Part shown: in pieces, positions 9,855 to 22,717 of the stretch | Layout: every line of letters starts with the position of its first letter | Numbering within the stretch: position 1 is the first letter of the stretch | Assembly: GCA_902552985.1 (NCBI GenBank) | Contig: CACDII010000001.1 | Span: forward strand, 1 to 64,000 | Source of the DNA: an uncultured Pelagibacteraceae bacterium | GTDB lineage: Bacteria; Pseudomonadota; Alphaproteobacteria; Pelagibacterales; Pelagibacteraceae | Direction: 5' to 3' | DNA length: 64,000 nt | Notes under the pieces: model-generated | What the model saw: the letters and a program-made list of their open reading frames with translations, nothing else | Told to the model about the DNA's origin: nothing | The model's database searches: none | Program-made: the position numbers and the translations under genes

Positions 9855-12800
9855 ATGAAAAAAAATTTAACAGATTTATTTAAAAATACAGAAATTTCTG
9901 ATGCTCAAAATTTTAACAGTATCAAAATTACTCTTGCAAGTCCTGAAAAAATTAAATCTTGGACATATGGCGAAATAAAAAAACCTGAAACTATAAACTA
10001 TAGAACCTTCAGACCAGAAAAAGATGGACTGTTCTGTGCAAGAATATTTGGTCCAGTTAAAGATTATGAATGTTTATGCGGAAAATATAAAAGAATGAAA
10101 TTTAGAGGAATAATTTGTGAAAAATGTGGAGTTGAAGTTACTAAGTCCAATGTAAGAAGAGAAAGAATGGGTCATATAAATTTAGCAACACCAGTGGCTC
10201 ATATTTGGTTTTTAAAATCACTTCCAAGTAGAATTTCATTAGCTATTGATATGAAATTAAAAGAAGTTGAAAGAGTTTTATATTTTGAAAATTTTATAGT
10301 TATAGAACCAGGACTTACAGGTCTTAAAAAAAATCAATTACTTTCGGAAGAAGAGCTACTTAAAAATCAAGAAGAATTTGGAGATGAAGCTTTTACAGCA
10401 GGTATTGGCGCAGAAGCTATATTAGAAATATTGAAGTCGTTAAATTTAGAAGAAGAAAAAAAAGCTTTAGTTAAAAATATTAACGAAACCAAGTCTAAAG
10501 TTTCTGAAGAAAGATCAATTAAAAGACTAAAGCTTATTGAGTCATTTATTGAAACTGGACAAAAACCTGAATGGATGATTTTAACAGTTATACCAGTTAT
10601 TCCACCAGAACTAAGACCTTTGGTGCCTCTTGATGGGGGAAGATTTGCAACATCAGATTTAAACGATTTGTATAGAAGAGTAATTAATAGAAATAATCGT
10701 TTAAAACGATTAATGGATCTTAAAGCTCCAGATATAATTGTAAGAAATGAAAAACGAATGCTTCAAGAGTCAGTTGATGCTTTATTTGATAATGGAAGAA
10801 GAGGAAGAGTAATAACTGGAACTGGAAAAAGACCATTAAAATCTCTAGCTGAAATGCTTAAAGGTAAGCAAGGAAGATTTAGACAAAATTTATTAGGTAA
10901 AAGAGTCGATTATTCTGGAAGATCAGTGATTGTTGTTGGTCCTGATCTAAAACTTCATGAATGTGGATTACCTAAAAAAATGGCTTTAGAATTATTTAAA
11001 CCTTTTTTATACGCCAGACTGAATAAACTTGGCCTAGCATCAACAATTAAACAAGCAAAAAAATTAGTTGAAAAAGAATCTAATGCAGTGTGGGATGCTT
11101 TAGAATTAATTGTTAGAGAGCATCCTATTTTATTAAATAGAGCACCAACATTACATAGATTAGGTGTACAAGCTTTTGAGCCGAAATTAATAGAAGGCGA
11201 TGCTATTGAATTACATCCTTTAACTTGTGCAGCTTTTAATGCCGATTTTGATGGAGACCAAATGGCGGTTCATATTCCATTAAGTTTAGAAGCTCAATTA
11301 GAAGCAAGAGTATTAATGATGTCTACTAATAATATTTTAAGTCCTTCAAACGGAAAACCAATTATTGTTCCAAGTCAGGATATGATCTTAGGAATATATT
11401 ATTTATCACAACCAGCATATCAAAAAGACAAGATAGAGGGATATTTTGTAAATAATTCAGAAATTGAGCATGCGTTAGAGACCGGCCAAATTAAAGTTCA
11501 TTCAACAATAATTTCAAGATTTGAGACTGTTGATGAAAATGGAAATAAAAAAGTTATAAAGTATACGAACACAGCTGGCAGATTCTTATTATCTAATTTG
11601 TTGCCAAAAAATAAAAATATCACATTCTCTTTAATTGATAGACTTTTACCTAAAAAAGTTGTTTCAGAAATTATTGACGTTGTTTTTAGATTTTGTGGTC
11701 AAAAGAAAACTGTAATTTTCTGCGATAAATTAAAAAATTTAGGTTTTAAACATGCCTTCAAAGCTGGAATTTCTTTTGGAAAAGATGACCTAATAATACC
11801 TTCAAATAAAAGCCAGCTAATAGATGAAACTAAAAAACTCATCGCTGATTATGAAAACCAATATTCTGAAGGTTTAATAACAAGAGGAGAAAAATATAAT
11901 AAAGTTGTTGATGCATGGTCAAAATGTACAGACAGAGTCGCTGGTGAAATGATGAAAGGTATATCAGCAACTGAAACAACTAAAGAAGGAATGAAGATAA
12001 ACTCAGTATTTATGATGGCAGATAGCGGTGCAAGAGGTTCTGCAGCTCAAATGAAACAATTAGCTGGAATGAGAGGATTAATTGCTAAACCATCAGGAGA
12101 AATTATTGAGTCACCAATTACTTCAAATTTTAAAGAGGGCCTAACAGCATTAGAGTATTTTAATTCAACACATGGTGCTAGGAAAGGTCTAGCAGATACC
12201 GCTTTAAAAACTGCAAACTCTGGATATTTAACAAGAAGATTATGTGATGTAGCTCAAGATTTAACAATTACATCTAAAAAATGTGAAAAACCTGGTTCTA
12301 TTAAACTTTCTGAAATCATCGAAGGAGGGAATGTAATAGTTAGTCTCTCAGAAAGAGCTCTTGGAAGAATAGCTGCTGACGATATTAAAAATCCTATTAC
12401 AGGAGAAGTCATAATCAAAAAATCAGAAATGATAGATGAAGCAGGATGTGAAAAAATAGATTCTGCTGGGGTTAAAATTATTAAAGTTCATTCAGTAATG
12501 ACTTGTAGCTCTAAGTTAGGTGTATGTGCAACATGTTACGGTAGAGATTTATCAAGAGGCAAAATGGTGCATGTTGGTGAGGCCATAGGTATGATTTCTG
12601 CTCAGTCCATAGGAGAACCTGGAACTCAATTAACAATGAGAACTTTTCACGTTGGAGGAACAGCCTCAATCAAACAAGATTCACAAATAATTAGCAAAAC
12701 AGATGGAACGTTAAAAATAATTAATACAAACTTGTTGGAAGACTCTAAAAAGAATTTAATTGTAATGGGTAGAAATACTCAATTATCAATTGAAGACGAT

Positions 12801-14018
12801 AATGGATTACAAGTAGCAATTTATAAAGTTCCTTACGGATCAAAATTGTTTTTTCAAAACGGAGATAAAATAAAAAAAAATAATAAAATTTGCGAGTGGG
12901 ATCCGTACACAACACCAGTTATTGCAGAAAAAAGTGGTATTGCTGGTTATGTTGATTTGATAGATGGTGTTTCTTTAGCTGAAACAACAGATGATGCAAC
13001 AGGTATTTCTTCAAAGTCAGTGATAGATTGGAGATCACAATCTAAAAATACTGATTTAAAACCAAGAGTTACATTAAGAGATGAAAAAGGTAATGTAATT
13101 AAAAAAGCAGATGATAACGAAGCTAGATATTATTTAGTACCAGACTCAATTTTGTCTGTTAAAGATGGTCAAAAAATATTTGCAGGAGATGTTATAGCAA
13201 GATTACCTAAAGAAACTTCAAAAACAAAAGATATTACTGGAGGATTACCTAGAGTAGCTGAATTATTCGAAGCAAGAAAAGCTAAAGATAGTGCAATAAT
13301 TGCTGAAAATGATGGTAAAGTTATGTTTGGAAAAGAAGTTAGAGGAAAACAAAAAGTTTCAATTGAATCTGACAAAGGAGAAACATCAAATTATTTAATT
13401 CCAAAAGGAAAACATATTAATTTTAATCAAGGAGAGAGAATTAAAAAAGGAGAATATTTGCTTGATGGGCAACCTTTACCGCATGATATTTTAAGAATTT
13501 TAGGAATTGAAGAACTAACAGAATATTTTGTAAATCAAGTGCAAGAAGTTTATAGACTTCAGGGAGTGGTTATTAATGATAAACATATTGAAACTATATT
13601 AAGACAAATGCTTAAAAAAGTTGAAATCAAAGATCCTGGTGATTCAAGTTTATTACCAGGAGAAATCATTGAAAAAATAAAATTTGATGACATGAACGAA
13701 AATCTTAAAAAAGAAGGAAAAAAAGAAGCTAAAGGTCAGAGAGTTTTAATGGGAATAACTAAAGCATCATTACAAACTGAATCATTTATATCAGCAGCAT
13801 CCTTCCAAGAAACAACTAGAGTTTTGACAGACGCCGCTATAAAAGGAAAAATTGATAAATTGCACGGATTAAAAGAAAATGTCATCGTTGGAAGACTTGT
13901 TCCTGCTGGGACGGGAACAATTAAAGCAGATTGGAATAAAAAAGCTCTAGAAGATGATAAAAAATTTATAGCAGAACAAAACAAAGTTGACACACCAGAA
14001 ACCCAAGTAAATCAATAA
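9855..14018 (+). CDS. rpoC: DNA-directed RNA polymerase subunit beta'
   Basis: 1387 aa; [24 protein letters not shown] and catalytic [12 protein letters not shown]. Confidence 0.99.
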   Translation: MKKNLTDLFKNTEISDAQNFNSIKITLASPEKIKSWTYGEIKKPETINYRTFRPEKDGLFCARIFGPVKDYECLCGKYKRMKFRGIICEKCGVEVTKSNVRRERMGHINLATPVAHIWFLKSLPSRISLAIDMKLKEVERVLYFENFIVIEPGLTGLKKNQLLSEEELLKNQEEFGDEAFTAGIGAEAILEILKSLNLEEEKKALVKNINETKSKVSEERSIKRLKLIESFIETGQKPEWMILTVIPVIPPELRPLVPLDGGRFATSDLNDLYRRVINRNNRLKRLMDLKAPDIIVRNEKRMLQESVDALFDNGRRGRVITGTGKRPLKSLAEMLKGKQGRFRQNLLGKRVDYSGRSVIVVGPDLKLHECGLPKKMALELFKPFLYARLNKLGLASTIKQAKKLVEKESNAVWDALELIVREHPILLNRAPTLHRLGVQAFEPKLIEGDAIELHPLTCAAFNADFDGDQMAVHIPLSLEAQLEARVLMMSTNNILSPSNGKPIIVPSQDMILGIYYLSQPAYQKDKIEGYFVNNSEIEHALETGQIKVHSTIISRFETVDENGNKKVIKYTNTAGRFLLSNLLPKNKNITFSLIDRLLPKKVVSEIIDVVFRFCGQKKTVIFCDKLKNLGFKHAFKAGISFGKDDLIIPSNKSQLIDETKKLIADYENQYSEGLITRGEKYNKVVDAWSKCTDRVAGEMMKGISATETTKEGMKINSVFMMADSGARGSAAQMKQLAGMRGLIAKPSGEIIESPITSNFKEGLTALEYFNSTHGARKGLADTALKTANSGYLTRRLCDVAQDLTITSKKCEKPGSIKLSEIIEGGNVIVSLSERALGRIAADDIKNPITGEVIIKKSEMIDEAGCEKIDSAGVKIIKVHSVMTCSSKLGVCATCYGRDLSRGKMVHVGEAIGMISAQSIGEPGTQLTMRTFHVGGTASIKQDSQIISKTDGTLKIINTNLLEDSKKNLIVMGRNTQLSIEDDNGLQVAIYKVPYGSKLFFQNGDKIKKNNKICEWDPYTTPVIAEKSGIAGYVDLIDGVSLAETTDDATGISSKSVIDWRSQSKNTDLKPRVTLRDEKGNVIKKADDNEARYYLVPDSILSVKDGQKIFAGDVIARLPKETSKTKDITGGLPRVAELFEARKAKDSAIIAENDGKVMFGKEVRGKQKVSIESDKGETSNYLIPKGKHINFNQGERIKKGEYLLDGQPLPHDILRILGIEELTEYFVNQVQEVYRLQGVVINDKHIETILRQMLKKVEIKDPGDSSLLPGEIIEKIKFDDMNENLKKEGKKEAKGQRVLMGITKASLQTESFISAASFQETTRVLTDAAIKGKIDKLHGLKENVIVGRLVPAGTGTIKADWNKKALEDDKKFIAEQNKVDTPETQVNQ

Positions 14019-14096
14019 AAAAAGCCTGTTTTAAATTCGAGTTTTGATTTGACAAAGTAGATTTCTATAGTAATTTGTCGTTTTTTGGTTGGAATG

Positions 14097-14140
14097 TAGT
14101 GCATGTAGTACTAAACGCTGCCATAAATATCCTGGACGGC
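14097..14140 (+). ncRNA. Candidate structured 5' leader of the rpsL-rpsG-fusA segment (two hairpins)
   Basis: Hairpin 1: TAGTGC-ATGTA-GTACTA (14097-14113, one G.T). Hairpin 2: GCTG-CCA-TAAATATCC-TGG-(A)-CGGC (14117-14140, bulged A). Both lie in the only large gap inside the supercluster. Confidence 0.4.
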
Positions 14141-14181
14141 TATTTCCCAAAAAAATATAAAAATTTAAAATATAAAATGAT

Positions 14182-14553
14182 ATGCCGACTATTAACCAGT
14201 TATTAAGAAAAAAAAGAATTAAAGTTAAATCTAGAGATAAAGTACCAGCTTTAGAAAAATCACCTCAAAAAAGAGGAGTATGTGTAAAAGTTTATACCAC
14301 AACACCAAAAAAACCTAACTCAGCTCTAAGAAAAGTTGCAAGAGTAAGACTGTCAAACGGTCACGAGGTAACATCATATATACCTGGCGAAGGACACAAC
14401 TTACAAGAACATTCTGTAGTCCTAATTAGAGGAGGACGTGTAAAAGACTTACCAGGTGTACGTTACCATATTTTAAGAGGAAATTTAGACACACAAGGTG
14501 TAACAGCAAGAAAACAACAACGATCTAAGTACGGAGCAAAAAAAGGTAAATAA
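14182..14553 (+). CDS. rpsL: 30S ribosomal protein S12
   Basis: [60 protein letters not shown]. Confidence 0.99.
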   Translation: MPTINQLLRKKRIKVKSRDKVPALEKSPQKRGVCVKVYTTTPKKPNSALRKVARVRLSNGHEVTSYIPGEGHNLQEHSVVLIRGGRVKDLPGVRYHILRGNLDTQGVTARKQQRSKYGAKKGK

Positions 14554-14554
14554 A

Positions 14555-15025
14555 ATGTCTAGAAAAAGAAGTGCTCCAAAAAAAATTGCAATAATAGACC
14601 CAATATACAAGTCTTCAATAATTCCTAAATTAATTAATTCTATTATGTATGATGGAAAAAAAACTGTAGCAGAAAAAATTGTTTATGAAGCAATTAGTAA
14701 AATTAAATCTAAAGTTAAAGAAGAACCAATAAATGTTTTTAATAGTGCAATAAGTAATTTGAAACCAACTGTAGAAGTTAGATCGAGAAGAGTTGGAGGT
14801 GCAACATACCAAGTTCCTGTTGAAGTTAAAGCAAAAAGATCTCAAGCTTTAGCATTAAGATGGTTAATAGATGCTTCAAGAAAAAGAAAAGATAAAAAAA
14901 TGTCAGATAAAATATTTAATGAGATTTATGATGCATATCAAAACAAAGGATCAGCAATTAAAAAGAAAGAAGACACACATAAAATGGCAGAGTCCAATAA
15001 AGCCTTTGCACATTTTAGATGGTAA
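14555..15025 (+). CDS. rpsG: 30S ribosomal protein S7
   Basis: KPTVEVRSRRVGGATYQVPVEVKAKRSQALALRWL. Confidence 0.98.
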   Translation: MSRKRSAPKKIAIIDPIYKSSIIPKLINSIMYDGKKTVAEKIVYEAISKIKSKVKEEPINVFNSAISNLKPTVEVRSRRVGGATYQVPVEVKAKRSQALALRWLIDASRKRKDKKMSDKIFNEIYDAYQNKGSAIKKKEDTHKMAESNKAFAHFRW

Positions 15026-15031
15026 ATATTT

Positions 15032-17107
15032 ATGAGTAGAACACATACATTAGACAAATATAGAAACATCGGGATCATGGCACATATTGATGCAGGTAAA
15101 ACTACAACAACTGAAAGAGTTTTATATTACACTGGAAAAAGTCATAAAATTGGAGAAGTTCATGATGGTGCTGCAACAATGGATTGGATGGAGCAAGAGC
15201 AAGAGAGAGGAATTACAATTACCTCTGCAGCAACTACATGTTTTTGGAGAGAGCATAGAATTAATATAATAGATACTCCTGGACATGTTGATTTTACAAT
15301 TGAAGTTGAGAGATCATTAAAAGTTCTTGACGGTGCTGTAGCAGTGTTTGATGGAGTTGCAGGTGTAGAACCACAATCAGAAACTGTTTGGAGGCAGGCA
15401 GATAAGTATAAAGTTCCAAGAATTTGTTTTGTTAACAAACTTGATAGAACTGGTGCAGATTTTTTTAGATGTGTAGAGATGATTAAAGATAGATTGGGAG
15501 CAAAACCGTTAGTTATGCAAATTCCAGTTGGTATAGAGTCATCATTACAAGGAGTTATTGATTTAGTTAAGATGAAAGCAATTATATGGAAAGATGAAAC
15601 ATTAGGTGCTGAGTTTGAAATTAAAGATATCCCAGACGATTTAAAAGAAACCGCAAATAAATATAGACAAGAATTAGTAGAAACTGCAGTAGAGCAAAAT
15701 GAAAAATTAATGGAGTCATATCTTAATGGAGAAAGTATTAAGGCAGAAGATTTAATTAAATGTATAAGAAAAGGATGTTTAAATTTTGATTTTGTTCCTG
15801 TGTTAACTGGATCAGCTTTTAAAAATAAAGGAGTTCAACCTTTGTTAGATGCAGTTGTTGATTATTTGCCAAGCCCAGTTGATATTGGGTCTATCAAAGG
15901 GACTAAGCCTGGCACCGAAGAAGAATTAGAGATGAAATTTGATGATAGTGCACCTTTTTCTGCTTTGGCCTTCAAAGTAGCAAATGACCCATTTGTGGGA
16001 TCATTAACATTTATAAGAATTTATTCAGGAACAATTAAAGCTGGTACCGGCATATATAATACTTCAAAAGATAAAGAGGAAAGAGTTGGCCGTATGTTAT
16101 TAATGCATGCTAATTCAAGGGAAGACATTAAAGAAGCTAATGCAGGTGACATTGTGGCGTTAGCAGGTTTAAAATATACAATAACAGGTCATACTTTAGC
16201 CGACGAAGATAAACCTGTACTTTTAGAACCAATGGAATTTCCTGATCCAGTAATTGAGATAGCAGTTGAACCTAAAACAAAAGCTGACCAAGAGAAAATG
16301 GGAGAGGCATTGGGAAGATTAGCAAAAGAAGATCCTTCTTTTAGAGTAACATCAGATGAAGAGTCTGGACAAACTATTATTAAAGGAATGGGAGAGTTAC
16401 ATTTAGATATAATTGTGGACAGAATGAAGAGAGAGTTTAAAGTTGAAGCAAATATTGGTGCACCACAAGTTGCTTATCGAGAAACAATATTGAATAAAGC
16501 AGAATCTGACTATACACATAAGAAACAAAGTGGAGGCGCCGGCCAATTTGCTAGGGTTAAATTATCAATTGAACCGTTAGAACCAGGAAAAGGAAGAGAA
16601 GTAGAAAGTAAAATTAAAGGTGGTGCGATACCAAAAGAATTTATTCCAGGAGTTGAAAAAGGTATAGAAACTGTTTCAGATAGTGGAATATTAGCAGGGT
16701 TTCCAATAATTGATTATAAAGTTACAATTCTTGACGGTTTACATCATGATGTAGATTCAAGTGTTTTAGCTTTTGAATTAGCTTCAAGACAATGTTTTAA
16801 AGATGCGTGTGCCAAAGGAACATTAAAATTGCTTGAACCAATTATGAGAGTCGAAGTAGTAACTCCAGAAGATTATATGGGTGATGTTATAGGTGATTTG
16901 AATAGTCGAAGAGGTCAAATTAATACACAAGAACAAAGAGGAAATGCAACAGTGATAACTGCGATGGTGCCATTAGCTAACATGTTTGGATATATTAATA
17001 GCTTAAGGTCAATGTCTCAAGGAAGGGCTCAGTACTCAATGTTTTTTGATCATTATGACAAAGTTCCTCAAAACGTTCAAGATGAAGTAACTAAGAAAAC
17101 AGGCTAA
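15032..17107 (+). CDS. fusA: Elongation factor G
   Basis: 691 aa; [49 protein letters not shown]. Confidence 0.99.
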   Translation: MSRTHTLDKYRNIGIMAHIDAGKTTTTERVLYYTGKSHKIGEVHDGAATMDWMEQEQERGITITSAATTCFWREHRINIIDTPGHVDFTIEVERSLKVLDGAVAVFDGVAGVEPQSETVWRQADKYKVPRICFVNKLDRTGADFFRCVEMIKDRLGAKPLVMQIPVGIESSLQGVIDLVKMKAIIWKDETLGAEFEIKDIPDDLKETANKYRQELVETAVEQNEKLMESYLNGESIKAEDLIKCIRKGCLNFDFVPVLTGSAFKNKGVQPLLDAVVDYLPSPVDIGSIKGTKPGTEEELEMKFDDSAPFSALAFKVANDPFVGSLTFIRIYSGTIKAGTGIYNTSKDKEERVGRMLLMHANSREDIKEANAGDIVALAGLKYTITGHTLADEDKPVLLEPMEFPDPVIEIAVEPKTKADQEKMGEALGRLAKEDPSFRVTSDEESGQTIIKGMGELHLDIIVDRMKREFKVEANIGAPQVAYRETILNKAESDYTHKKQSGGAGQFARVKLSIEPLEPGKGREVESKIKGGAIPKEFIPGVEKGIETVSDSGILAGFPIIDYKVTILDGLHHDVDSSVLAFELASRQCFKDACAKGTLKLLEPIMRVEVVTPEDYMGDVIGDLNSRRGQINTQEQRGNATVITAMVPLANMFGYINSLRSMSQGRAQYSMFFDHYDKVPQNVQDEVTKKTG

Positions 17108-17109
17108 TT

Positions 17110-17418
17110 ATGGATAAACAAAATATTAGAATTAAATTGAGAGCTTACGATAATAAAATTTTAGATCAGTCTACTGAAGAAATCGTAAATACGGTTAAAA
17201 GAACTGGCGCAAATATAAAAGGACCAATTCCTTTACCAACAAAAATAGAAAAATATACTGTGTTGAGATCACCACACATAGATAAAAAAAGCAGAGAACA
17301 ATTTGAAACCAGAACACACAAAAGATTAATAGATATAATTGAACCAACGCCACAAACTGTAGAGGCATTAATGAAATTAGATTTAGCTTCAGGAGTTGAT
17401 GTGGAGATAAAAATATAA
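17110..17418 (+). CDS. rpsJ: 30S ribosomal protein S10
   Basis: [51 protein letters not shown]. Confidence 0.98.
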   Translation: MDKQNIRIKLRAYDNKILDQSTEEIVNTVKRTGANIKGPIPLPTKIEKYTVLRSPHIDKKSREQFETRTHKRLIDIIEPTPQTVEALMKLDLASGVDVEIKI

Positions 17419-17423
17419 TTATT

Positions 17424-18137
17424 ATGAGTGAAATTGCATTAATTGGAAAAAAAATAGGTATGACGAGAGAATTTTTTGAGTCTGGACAATCAGTACCAGT
17501 GACAGTTATCAAAATGGAAAAAGGTCGTGTTATTCAAGTTATAGATGTAGAAAAAAGAGGTTACAAAGCTGTTCAATTGGGTTTTGGAAAAATTAAAAAC
17601 TCAAAATTAACAAAATCTATGAAAGGTTTCTTTACTAAGAGGAATACTGAACCAAAAAAAAAATTAAAAGAATTTAGAGTTAAAAGTACAGAAAATTATA
17701 AAGAAGGTAATGAATTTGGATTAGAAATATTTAATGATGTTAAATTTGTAGATATTAGATCTAAAACTATCGGAAAGGGTTTCGCTGGTGCAATGAAAAG
17801 GCATAATTTTAGTGGATTAAGAGCATCTCATGGTGTTTCAGTATCTCATAGATCTCATGGTTCGACAGGGCAAAGACAAGATCCTGGAAAAGTATTTAAA
17901 GGAAAAAAAATGGCTGGCCATATGGGAGATAAGTTAAGAACTATACAAAATATAGAAATTATAAAATCTGATATTGAGAATAATTTGTTATATCTGAAAG
18001 GATCAATCCCTGGTTACAAAAATGCAGAAGTACTTGTTAAAAAGGCTGTAAAAAACACTAAAAAATTCACTATAAAGGAAAAAATAGAAATAGCAGAGAA
18101 AGCAAAAAAAATACCAGATAAGAAAAAGAAAAAATGA
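17424..18137 (+). CDS. rplC: 50S ribosomal protein L3
   Basis: [47 protein letters not shown]. Confidence 0.98.
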   Translation: MSEIALIGKKIGMTREFFESGQSVPVTVIKMEKGRVIQVIDVEKRGYKAVQLGFGKIKNSKLTKSMKGFFTKRNTEPKKKLKEFRVKSTENYKEGNEFGLEIFNDVKFVDIRSKTIGKGFAGAMKRHNFSGLRASHGVSVSHRSHGSTGQRQDPGKVFKGKKMAGHMGDKLRTIQNIEIIKSDIENNLLYLKGSIPGYKNAEVLVKKAVKNTKKFTIKEKIEIAEKAKKIPDKKKKK

Positions 18138-18757
18138 AATTAAATAAAATAAATTTAGATGGGAAAAAAGACTCTATAGAGGTCTTAGATAAAATCTTTT
18201 CAGGAAAAATTAATAAAAAGATTGTCAGCAGCGTTATTTATAAAACAAACGCTAATTACAAAGGCAGACACGCAAAAACTAAACAAAAAAATGAAATAAT
18301 AGGGTCTACAGCAAAAATATATGCACAAAAAGGTACAGGTAACGCTAGACACGCTAGTAGAAAAGCACCAATTTTTGTTGGCGGTGGTGTAGCGCATGGG
18401 CCAAAAGGTCAGTCTAAATACAAAAAAAGAAAGTTAAATAAAAGTGAAAAAAAATTAAGTGTAATATCAATTATAAGCGAAAAAAACAAAAATGAAAAAC
18501 TTATAATTTTTAATGATTTCAAAAATGAAATTAAAAAGACAAAAGAAATGAATTCAATATTAAAGAAATTTGATGCTGTTAACGCTCTAATGATACTAGA
18601 CAAAAATTCAAAAGATAAAATTTTTAAATCTTCAAGAAATATTCCGAATGTAAAAGTGACAGATGTTAATCATTTTAGCGCTTACGATTTAATCAAATAT
18701 AATAAAATAGTTTTTACTGAAACATCAGTTAAAGAATTAGAAAAGAGATATTCATAA
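18134..18757 (+). CDS. rplD: 50S ribosomal protein L4
   Basis: QKGTGNARHASRKAPIFVGGGVAHGPKGQSKYKKRKLNKSEK; S10 operon position. Confidence 0.97.
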   Translation: MKLNKINLDGKKDSIEVLDKIFSGKINKKIVSSVIYKTNANYKGRHAKTKQKNEIIGSTAKIYAQKGTGNARHASRKAPIFVGGGVAHGPKGQSKYKKRKLNKSEKKLSVISIISEKNKNEKLIIFNDFKNEIKKTKEMNSILKKFDAVNALMILDKNSKDKIFKSSRNIPNVKVTDVNHFSAYDLIKYNKIVFTETSVKELEKRYS

Positions 18758-19050
18758 TGAGAAAAATTCACTTATACGATAAAATTATATCACCTATTGT
18801 TACAGAAAAATCAACTAATTTATCTGAACAAAATAAAGTTGTTTTCAAAGTTCCAAATAAAGCTAACAAAAAAAATTTAAAGAAAAATGTAGAAAAAATT
18901 TTTAAAGTTAATGTTACAAAAATTAATATTATTAATAAACAACCTAGAAAAAAACTAGTAAGAGGAAGAAAAGTAAAAGTAAAAGGTTTCAAAAAAGCAA
19001 TAATTACTTTGAAGAAAGGTCAAAGTATTGACTTAACAACTGGAATTTAA
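18757..19050 (+). CDS. rplW: 50S ribosomal protein L23
   Basis: IISPIVTEKSTNLSEQNKVVFKVPNKANKKNLKKNVEKIFKVNV. Confidence 0.97.
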   Translation: MRKIHLYDKIISPIVTEKSTNLSEQNKVVFKVPNKANKKNLKKNVEKIFKVNVTKINIINKQPRKKLVRGRKVKVKGFKKAIITLKKGQSIDLTTGI

Positions 19051-19053
19051 TTT

Positions 19054-19887
19054 ATGACTTTAAAATCTTTTAAACCATATACTAAATCTACAAGAACAAC
19101 TATTTTAGTTGATAGAAGTGATCTATGGAAAGGTAAACCTTATAAACCATTATTAAGTACAAAATATTCTTCAAAAGGAAGAAATAATAATGGGCATATC
19201 ACTTCACGAAATCGTGCTGGCGGGCATAAGCAAAAATATAGAAATGTAGATTTTTATAGAAGAAAATTTGATATGCCAGCAACTATAGAAAGAATAGAAT
19301 ATGACCCAAATAGATCTTGTTACATAATGTTGGTTAAATTTGATGATGGAGAAAAATTTTACTATTTAGCTCCTCAAAAAATTAAAGTAGGAGATAAAAT
19401 TGAAAACGGTAAAAAAAAAGAAATTAAAGTTGGTAATTGTATGCCACTTCATGACATTCCCGTAGGTATAGATATTCATAATGTAGAATTACAACCAGGA
19501 GCTGGAGGAAAAATTGCAAGATCAGCAGGAACTTCAGTGTCTATTTCAGGAATAGATGGGAATTACTCATTAATAAAAATGACATCTGGAGAAGTTAGAA
19601 AAATTGATTCAAGAGCAATGGCAACAATTGGCGTGTTATCAAATCCTGATCAAAAAAATATAAAAATAGGTAAAGCTGGTCGATCAAGATGGCTTGGAAG
19701 AAGACCGCATACTAGAGGTGTCGTAATGAATCCAGTCGATCACCCACACGGAGGTGGAGAAGGTAAATCTGCTGGTGGAAGACATCCTGTATCTAGGACA
19801 GGTCAATCAGCAAAAGGATTGAAAACTAGAGACAATAAAAGAACTGATAAATTTATTATAAGAAGAAGAAAAAGGAAAAAGGTTTAA
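19054..19887 (+). CDS. rplB: 50S ribosomal protein L2
   Basis: GRNNNGHITSRNRAGGHKQKYRNVDFYR and NPVDHPHGGGEGKS. Confidence 0.99.
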   Translation: MTLKSFKPYTKSTRTTILVDRSDLWKGKPYKPLLSTKYSSKGRNNNGHITSRNRAGGHKQKYRNVDFYRRKFDMPATIERIEYDPNRSCYIMLVKFDDGEKFYYLAPQKIKVGDKIENGKKKEIKVGNCMPLHDIPVGIDIHNVELQPGAGGKIARSAGTSVSISGIDGNYSLIKMTSGEVRKIDSRAMATIGVLSNPDQKNIKIGKAGRSRWLGRRPHTRGVVMNPVDHPHGGGEGKSAGGRHPVSRTGQSAKGLKTRDNKRTDKFIIRRRKRKKV

Positions 19888-19890
19888 TTT

Positions 19891-20223
19891 ATGGCTAGAG
19901 CAGTTTGGAAAGGACCATTTGTAGAAGAAAGCTTAATTAAAAAAGTTGAAAAACTTAAAAATGAAACCAATAAAAAACCAATAAAAACATGGTCAAGGAA
20001 ATCGACAATTATTCCAGATTTCGTAGGAGTTAGTTTTTTAATTTATAATGGGAAAAAATTTATACCACTTACAATTTCAGAGGATATGGTTGGACATAAA
20101 CTAGGTGAATTTGCTCCAACAAGAACTTTTGTAGGTCATACACCTGCTGATAAGAAGGCTGCAAAAGAAGAAGGTGCTTCAGCAGCTCCAGCTGCAACTT
20201 CAGCTAAAAAGGATGCAAAATAA
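19891..20223 (+). CDS. rpsS: 30S ribosomal protein S19 with Ala/Lys-rich C-terminal extension
   Basis: [49 protein letters not shown] then a low-complexity tail. Confidence 0.98.
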   Translation: MARAVWKGPFVEESLIKKVEKLKNETNKKPIKTWSRKSTIIPDFVGVSFLIYNGKKFIPLTISEDMVGHKLGEFAPTRTFVGHTPADKKAAKEEGASAAPAATSAKKDAK

Positions 20224-20225
20224 TT

Positions 20226-20624
20226 ATGAGTAAAAAGAAAAAAAATTTAAACAAGGATCTTAAACTAGTCAAATCTATAAATAAAAATGTTAGATCTAGC
20301 ACAAGAAAACTAAGTCCAATTTTAAGAGCTTTAGTTGGAAAAAAAGTTGATATTGCTTTAAGAGATCTTACTTTTTCTGAAAAAAGAATTTCAAAAGATA
20401 TTAAAAAAACAATTTCATCAGCAATTGCTAATGCAGAAAATAATTTTCAATATGATATAGATAATTTGATTGTCAAAGAAGCTTACTGTGGAAAACAAAT
20501 AGTAATGAAAAGATTTAGAGCTAGAGCCAAAGGTAGAGCCGCACCAATATTGAAACCTTATTCAAACGTAACAATAATTTTATCAGAAAATAAAAAAATG
20601 GAGAGCCATGGGACAAAAAGTTAA
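20226..20624 (+). CDS. rplV: 50S ribosomal protein L22
   Basis: S10 operon position; [64 protein letters not shown]. Confidence 0.97.
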   Translation: MSKKKKNLNKDLKLVKSINKNVRSSTRKLSPILRALVGKKVDIALRDLTFSEKRISKDIKKTISSAIANAENNFQYDIDNLIVKEAYCGKQIVMKRFRARAKGRAAPILKPYSNVTIILSENKKMESHGTKS

Positions 20625-21267
20625 TCCAGTAGGTTTAAGGTTAGGTATAAACAGAGGTTGGGACTCAGTTTGGTACGCCAAAAAGAAGGATTTCGGTAAC
20701 TACTTAATCGAAGATTTTAAAATTAGAGAATATATTAAAAAAAATGTAATAAATTCTGGCGTTTCTAAGGTTATGATTGAACGAACATCTAAGAAATGTT
20801 TTGTGACCATTTATACCTCAAGACCAGGGTTTGTAATTGGAAAAAAAGGTAGTGATATTGAAAAAATTAAATCTAAATTATCAAAATTATGTTCTAACGA
20901 AGTTATATTAAATATAAAAGAAGTTAAAAAACCCGAAACTAATAGCTACTTAGTTGCAGAAAATATAGCACAACAATTAGTAAAAAGAATATCATATAGA
21001 CGAGCAATGAAAAGAGCTATGCAGTCTGCATTACGTTTAGGTGCAAAAGGTATAAAAGTTTCAATAAGTGGAAGGTTAGGTGGTAATGAAATAGCTAGAA
21101 CTGAATGGTTAAGAGAAGGAAGTATTCCTTCACACACTTTAAGAGCAAATATTGACTATGCTGAAGCTGAAGCTTTAACCACATATGGAATTATTGGTAT
21201 TAAAGTATGGATTTACAAAGGTGAAATTTTCATAAAAGAATTTAGCCAGGAAACAAATAGGAAATAA
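20608..21267 (+). CDS. rpsC: 30S ribosomal protein S3
   Basis: [26 protein letters not shown] region [17 protein letters not shown]; overlaps rplV by 17 nt. Confidence 0.98.
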   Translation: MGQKVNPVGLRLGINRGWDSVWYAKKKDFGNYLIEDFKIREYIKKNVINSGVSKVMIERTSKKCFVTIYTSRPGFVIGKKGSDIEKIKSKLSKLCSNEVILNIKEVKKPETNSYLVAENIAQQLVKRISYRRAMKRAMQSALRLGAKGIKVSISGRLGGNEIARTEWLREGSIPSHTLRANIDYAEAEALTTYGIIGIKVWIYKGEIFIKEFSQETNRK

Positions 21268-21269
21268 AA

Positions 21270-21680
21270 ATGTTACAACCAACTAGGACCAAATACAGAA
21301 AAGCGCACAAAGGAAGAATACATGGCAATGCTTCACGTTGTAATATTATGAATTATGGATCATACGGATTAAAAGCAATCCAACCAGACAGGGTAATTTC
21401 AAAACAAATCGAAGCGGCAAGAGTTGCTCTAACAAGACATATGAAAAGACAAGGAAGAGTCTGGACAAGGATGTTTCCAAATATTCCAGTATCAAAAAAA
21501 CCAGTTGAGGTAAGAATGGGTAAAGGCAAAGGATCACCAGAATATTATGCTTGCAGAGTTAAACCAGGAAGAATTTTATTTGAAATTGATGGAGTTTCAG
21601 AACAAGTAGCAAAAGAAGCCCTGTATAAAGCGTCAGCAAAATTACCAATAAAAACCAAATTTATTAAAAGGTTCACATAA
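21270..21680 (+). CDS. rplP: 50S ribosomal protein L16
   Basis: [50 protein letters not shown]. Confidence 0.98.
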   Translation: MLQPTRTKYRKAHKGRIHGNASRCNIMNYGSYGLKAIQPDRVISKQIEAARVALTRHMKRQGRVWTRMFPNIPVSKKPVEVRMGKGKGSPEYYACRVKPGRILFEIDGVSEQVAKEALYKASAKLPIKTKFIKRFT

Positions 21681-21681
21681 A

Positions 21682-21873
21682 ATGAAAAAAAATGAATTAA
21701 AGAAGATAACTAAATCAGAAGCACTTAAAAATATTGATAAATTTAAAAAGGATTTATTTAATTTAAGATTTCAAAAAATTAACTCTCAAATTAAAAATTC
21801 ATCAAAAATTAATCAAACAAAAAAGGATATAGCTAAATTAAAGACACTTTTAAAAGGAAAATTAAATGCCTAA
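21682..21873 (+). CDS. rpmC: 50S ribosomal protein L29
   Basis: 63 aa between L16 and S17; [35 protein letters not shown]. Confidence 0.93.
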   Translation: MKKNELKKITKSEALKNIDKFKKDLFNLRFQKINSQIKNSSKINQTKKDIAKLKTLLKGKLNA

Positions 21874-22102
21874 AAAAATATTATCTGGGATAGTGATAAG
21901 TGATAAGCCAAACAAGACTATTACAGTCTTAGTTGAAAGAAAGTATCAACATCCTATTTTGAAAAAAACTATAAAAGTAAAAAAAAAATATAATGCTCAC
22001 GATGAAAATAATAAGTATAAAAATGGAGACAAAGTATTCATTATCGAGAGTAAACCTTTTTCAAAAAATAAAAGATTTGAAGTTAAGGAGAATGCTAAAT
22101 GA
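21866..22102 (+). CDS. rpsQ: 30S ribosomal protein S17
   Basis: [44 protein letters not shown]. Confidence 0.97.
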   Translation: MPKKILSGIVISDKPNKTITVLVERKYQHPILKKTIKVKKKYNAHDENNKYKNGDKVFIIESKPFSKNKRFEVKENAK

Positions 22103-22467
22103 TACAAGTGCAAACAGAATTATTTGTAGCAGATAACACAGGAGCTAAAAAAATTGAATGTATAAAGGTTCTTGGTGGATCAAAAAGAAGATATGCGAGT
22201 ATAGGTGATACAATAGTTATTGCTGTTAAAGAGGCAATACCTAAAGGTAAAGTAAAAAAAGGGTCAGTGCATAAAGCTGTAGTTGTAAGAGTAAAAAAAG
22301 GAATTCATAGAGACGATGGTTCAAAAGTTAAATTTGATAATAATGCAGCAGTGCTTGTAGACGACAAAGGTGAACCTGTTGGAACAAGAATTTTTGGTCC
22401 TGTTACCCGAGAGTTGAGAAGCAGAGGTCAAATGAAAATTATTTCTTTAGCCCCGGAGGTTTTATAA
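22099..22467 (+). CDS. rplN: 50S ribosomal protein L14
   Basis: [48 protein letters not shown]. Confidence 0.98.
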   Translation: MIQVQTELFVADNTGAKKIECIKVLGGSKRRYASIGDTIVIAVKEAIPKGKVKKGSVHKAVVVRVKKGIHRDDGSKVKFDNNAAVLVDDKGEPVGTRIFGPVTRELRSRGQMKIISLAPEVL

Positions 22468-22468
22468 A

Positions 22469-22717
22469 ATGATTAAAAAAGGAATTAAAGTTAAAATTTT
22501 AACGGGCAAAGACAAAAAAAAAGAAGGTGAAGTTATAGAAATTGATAGAAAACTAAACAGAGTCAAAGTTAAAGGAATAAATATTGTGAAAAAACATGTC
22601 AAAACTACAAAAGAGAAAAAAGGTGGAATAATTTCAAAAGAAAATTTTTTACATGTTTCAAATTTAACAATTATAAGTGAGAAAAAAAAAGAAAAAAAAA
22701 TTGGAGCTAAAAAATGA
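22469..22717 (+). CDS. rplX: 50S ribosomal protein L24
   Basis: KOW motif [38 protein letters not shown]. Confidence 0.96.
   Translation: MIKKGIKVKILTGKDKKKEGEVIEIDRKLNRVKVKGINIVKKHVKTTKEKKGGIISKENFLHVSNLTIISEKKKEKKIGAKK

Noticed and set aside
14049-14077. TTGACA upstream of rpsL as a complete promoter
   Set aside because: The -35 is perfect, but at 16-18 bp spacing there is no good -10 (TAATTT/AATTTG); the better TATAGT is only 11 bp away.
20608-20624. rplV/rpsC overlap as a frameshift or annotation artefact
   Set aside because: Both ends are well supported (S3 starts [14 protein letters not shown]22 frame continues to its stop), so it is an ordinary short co-directional overlap.
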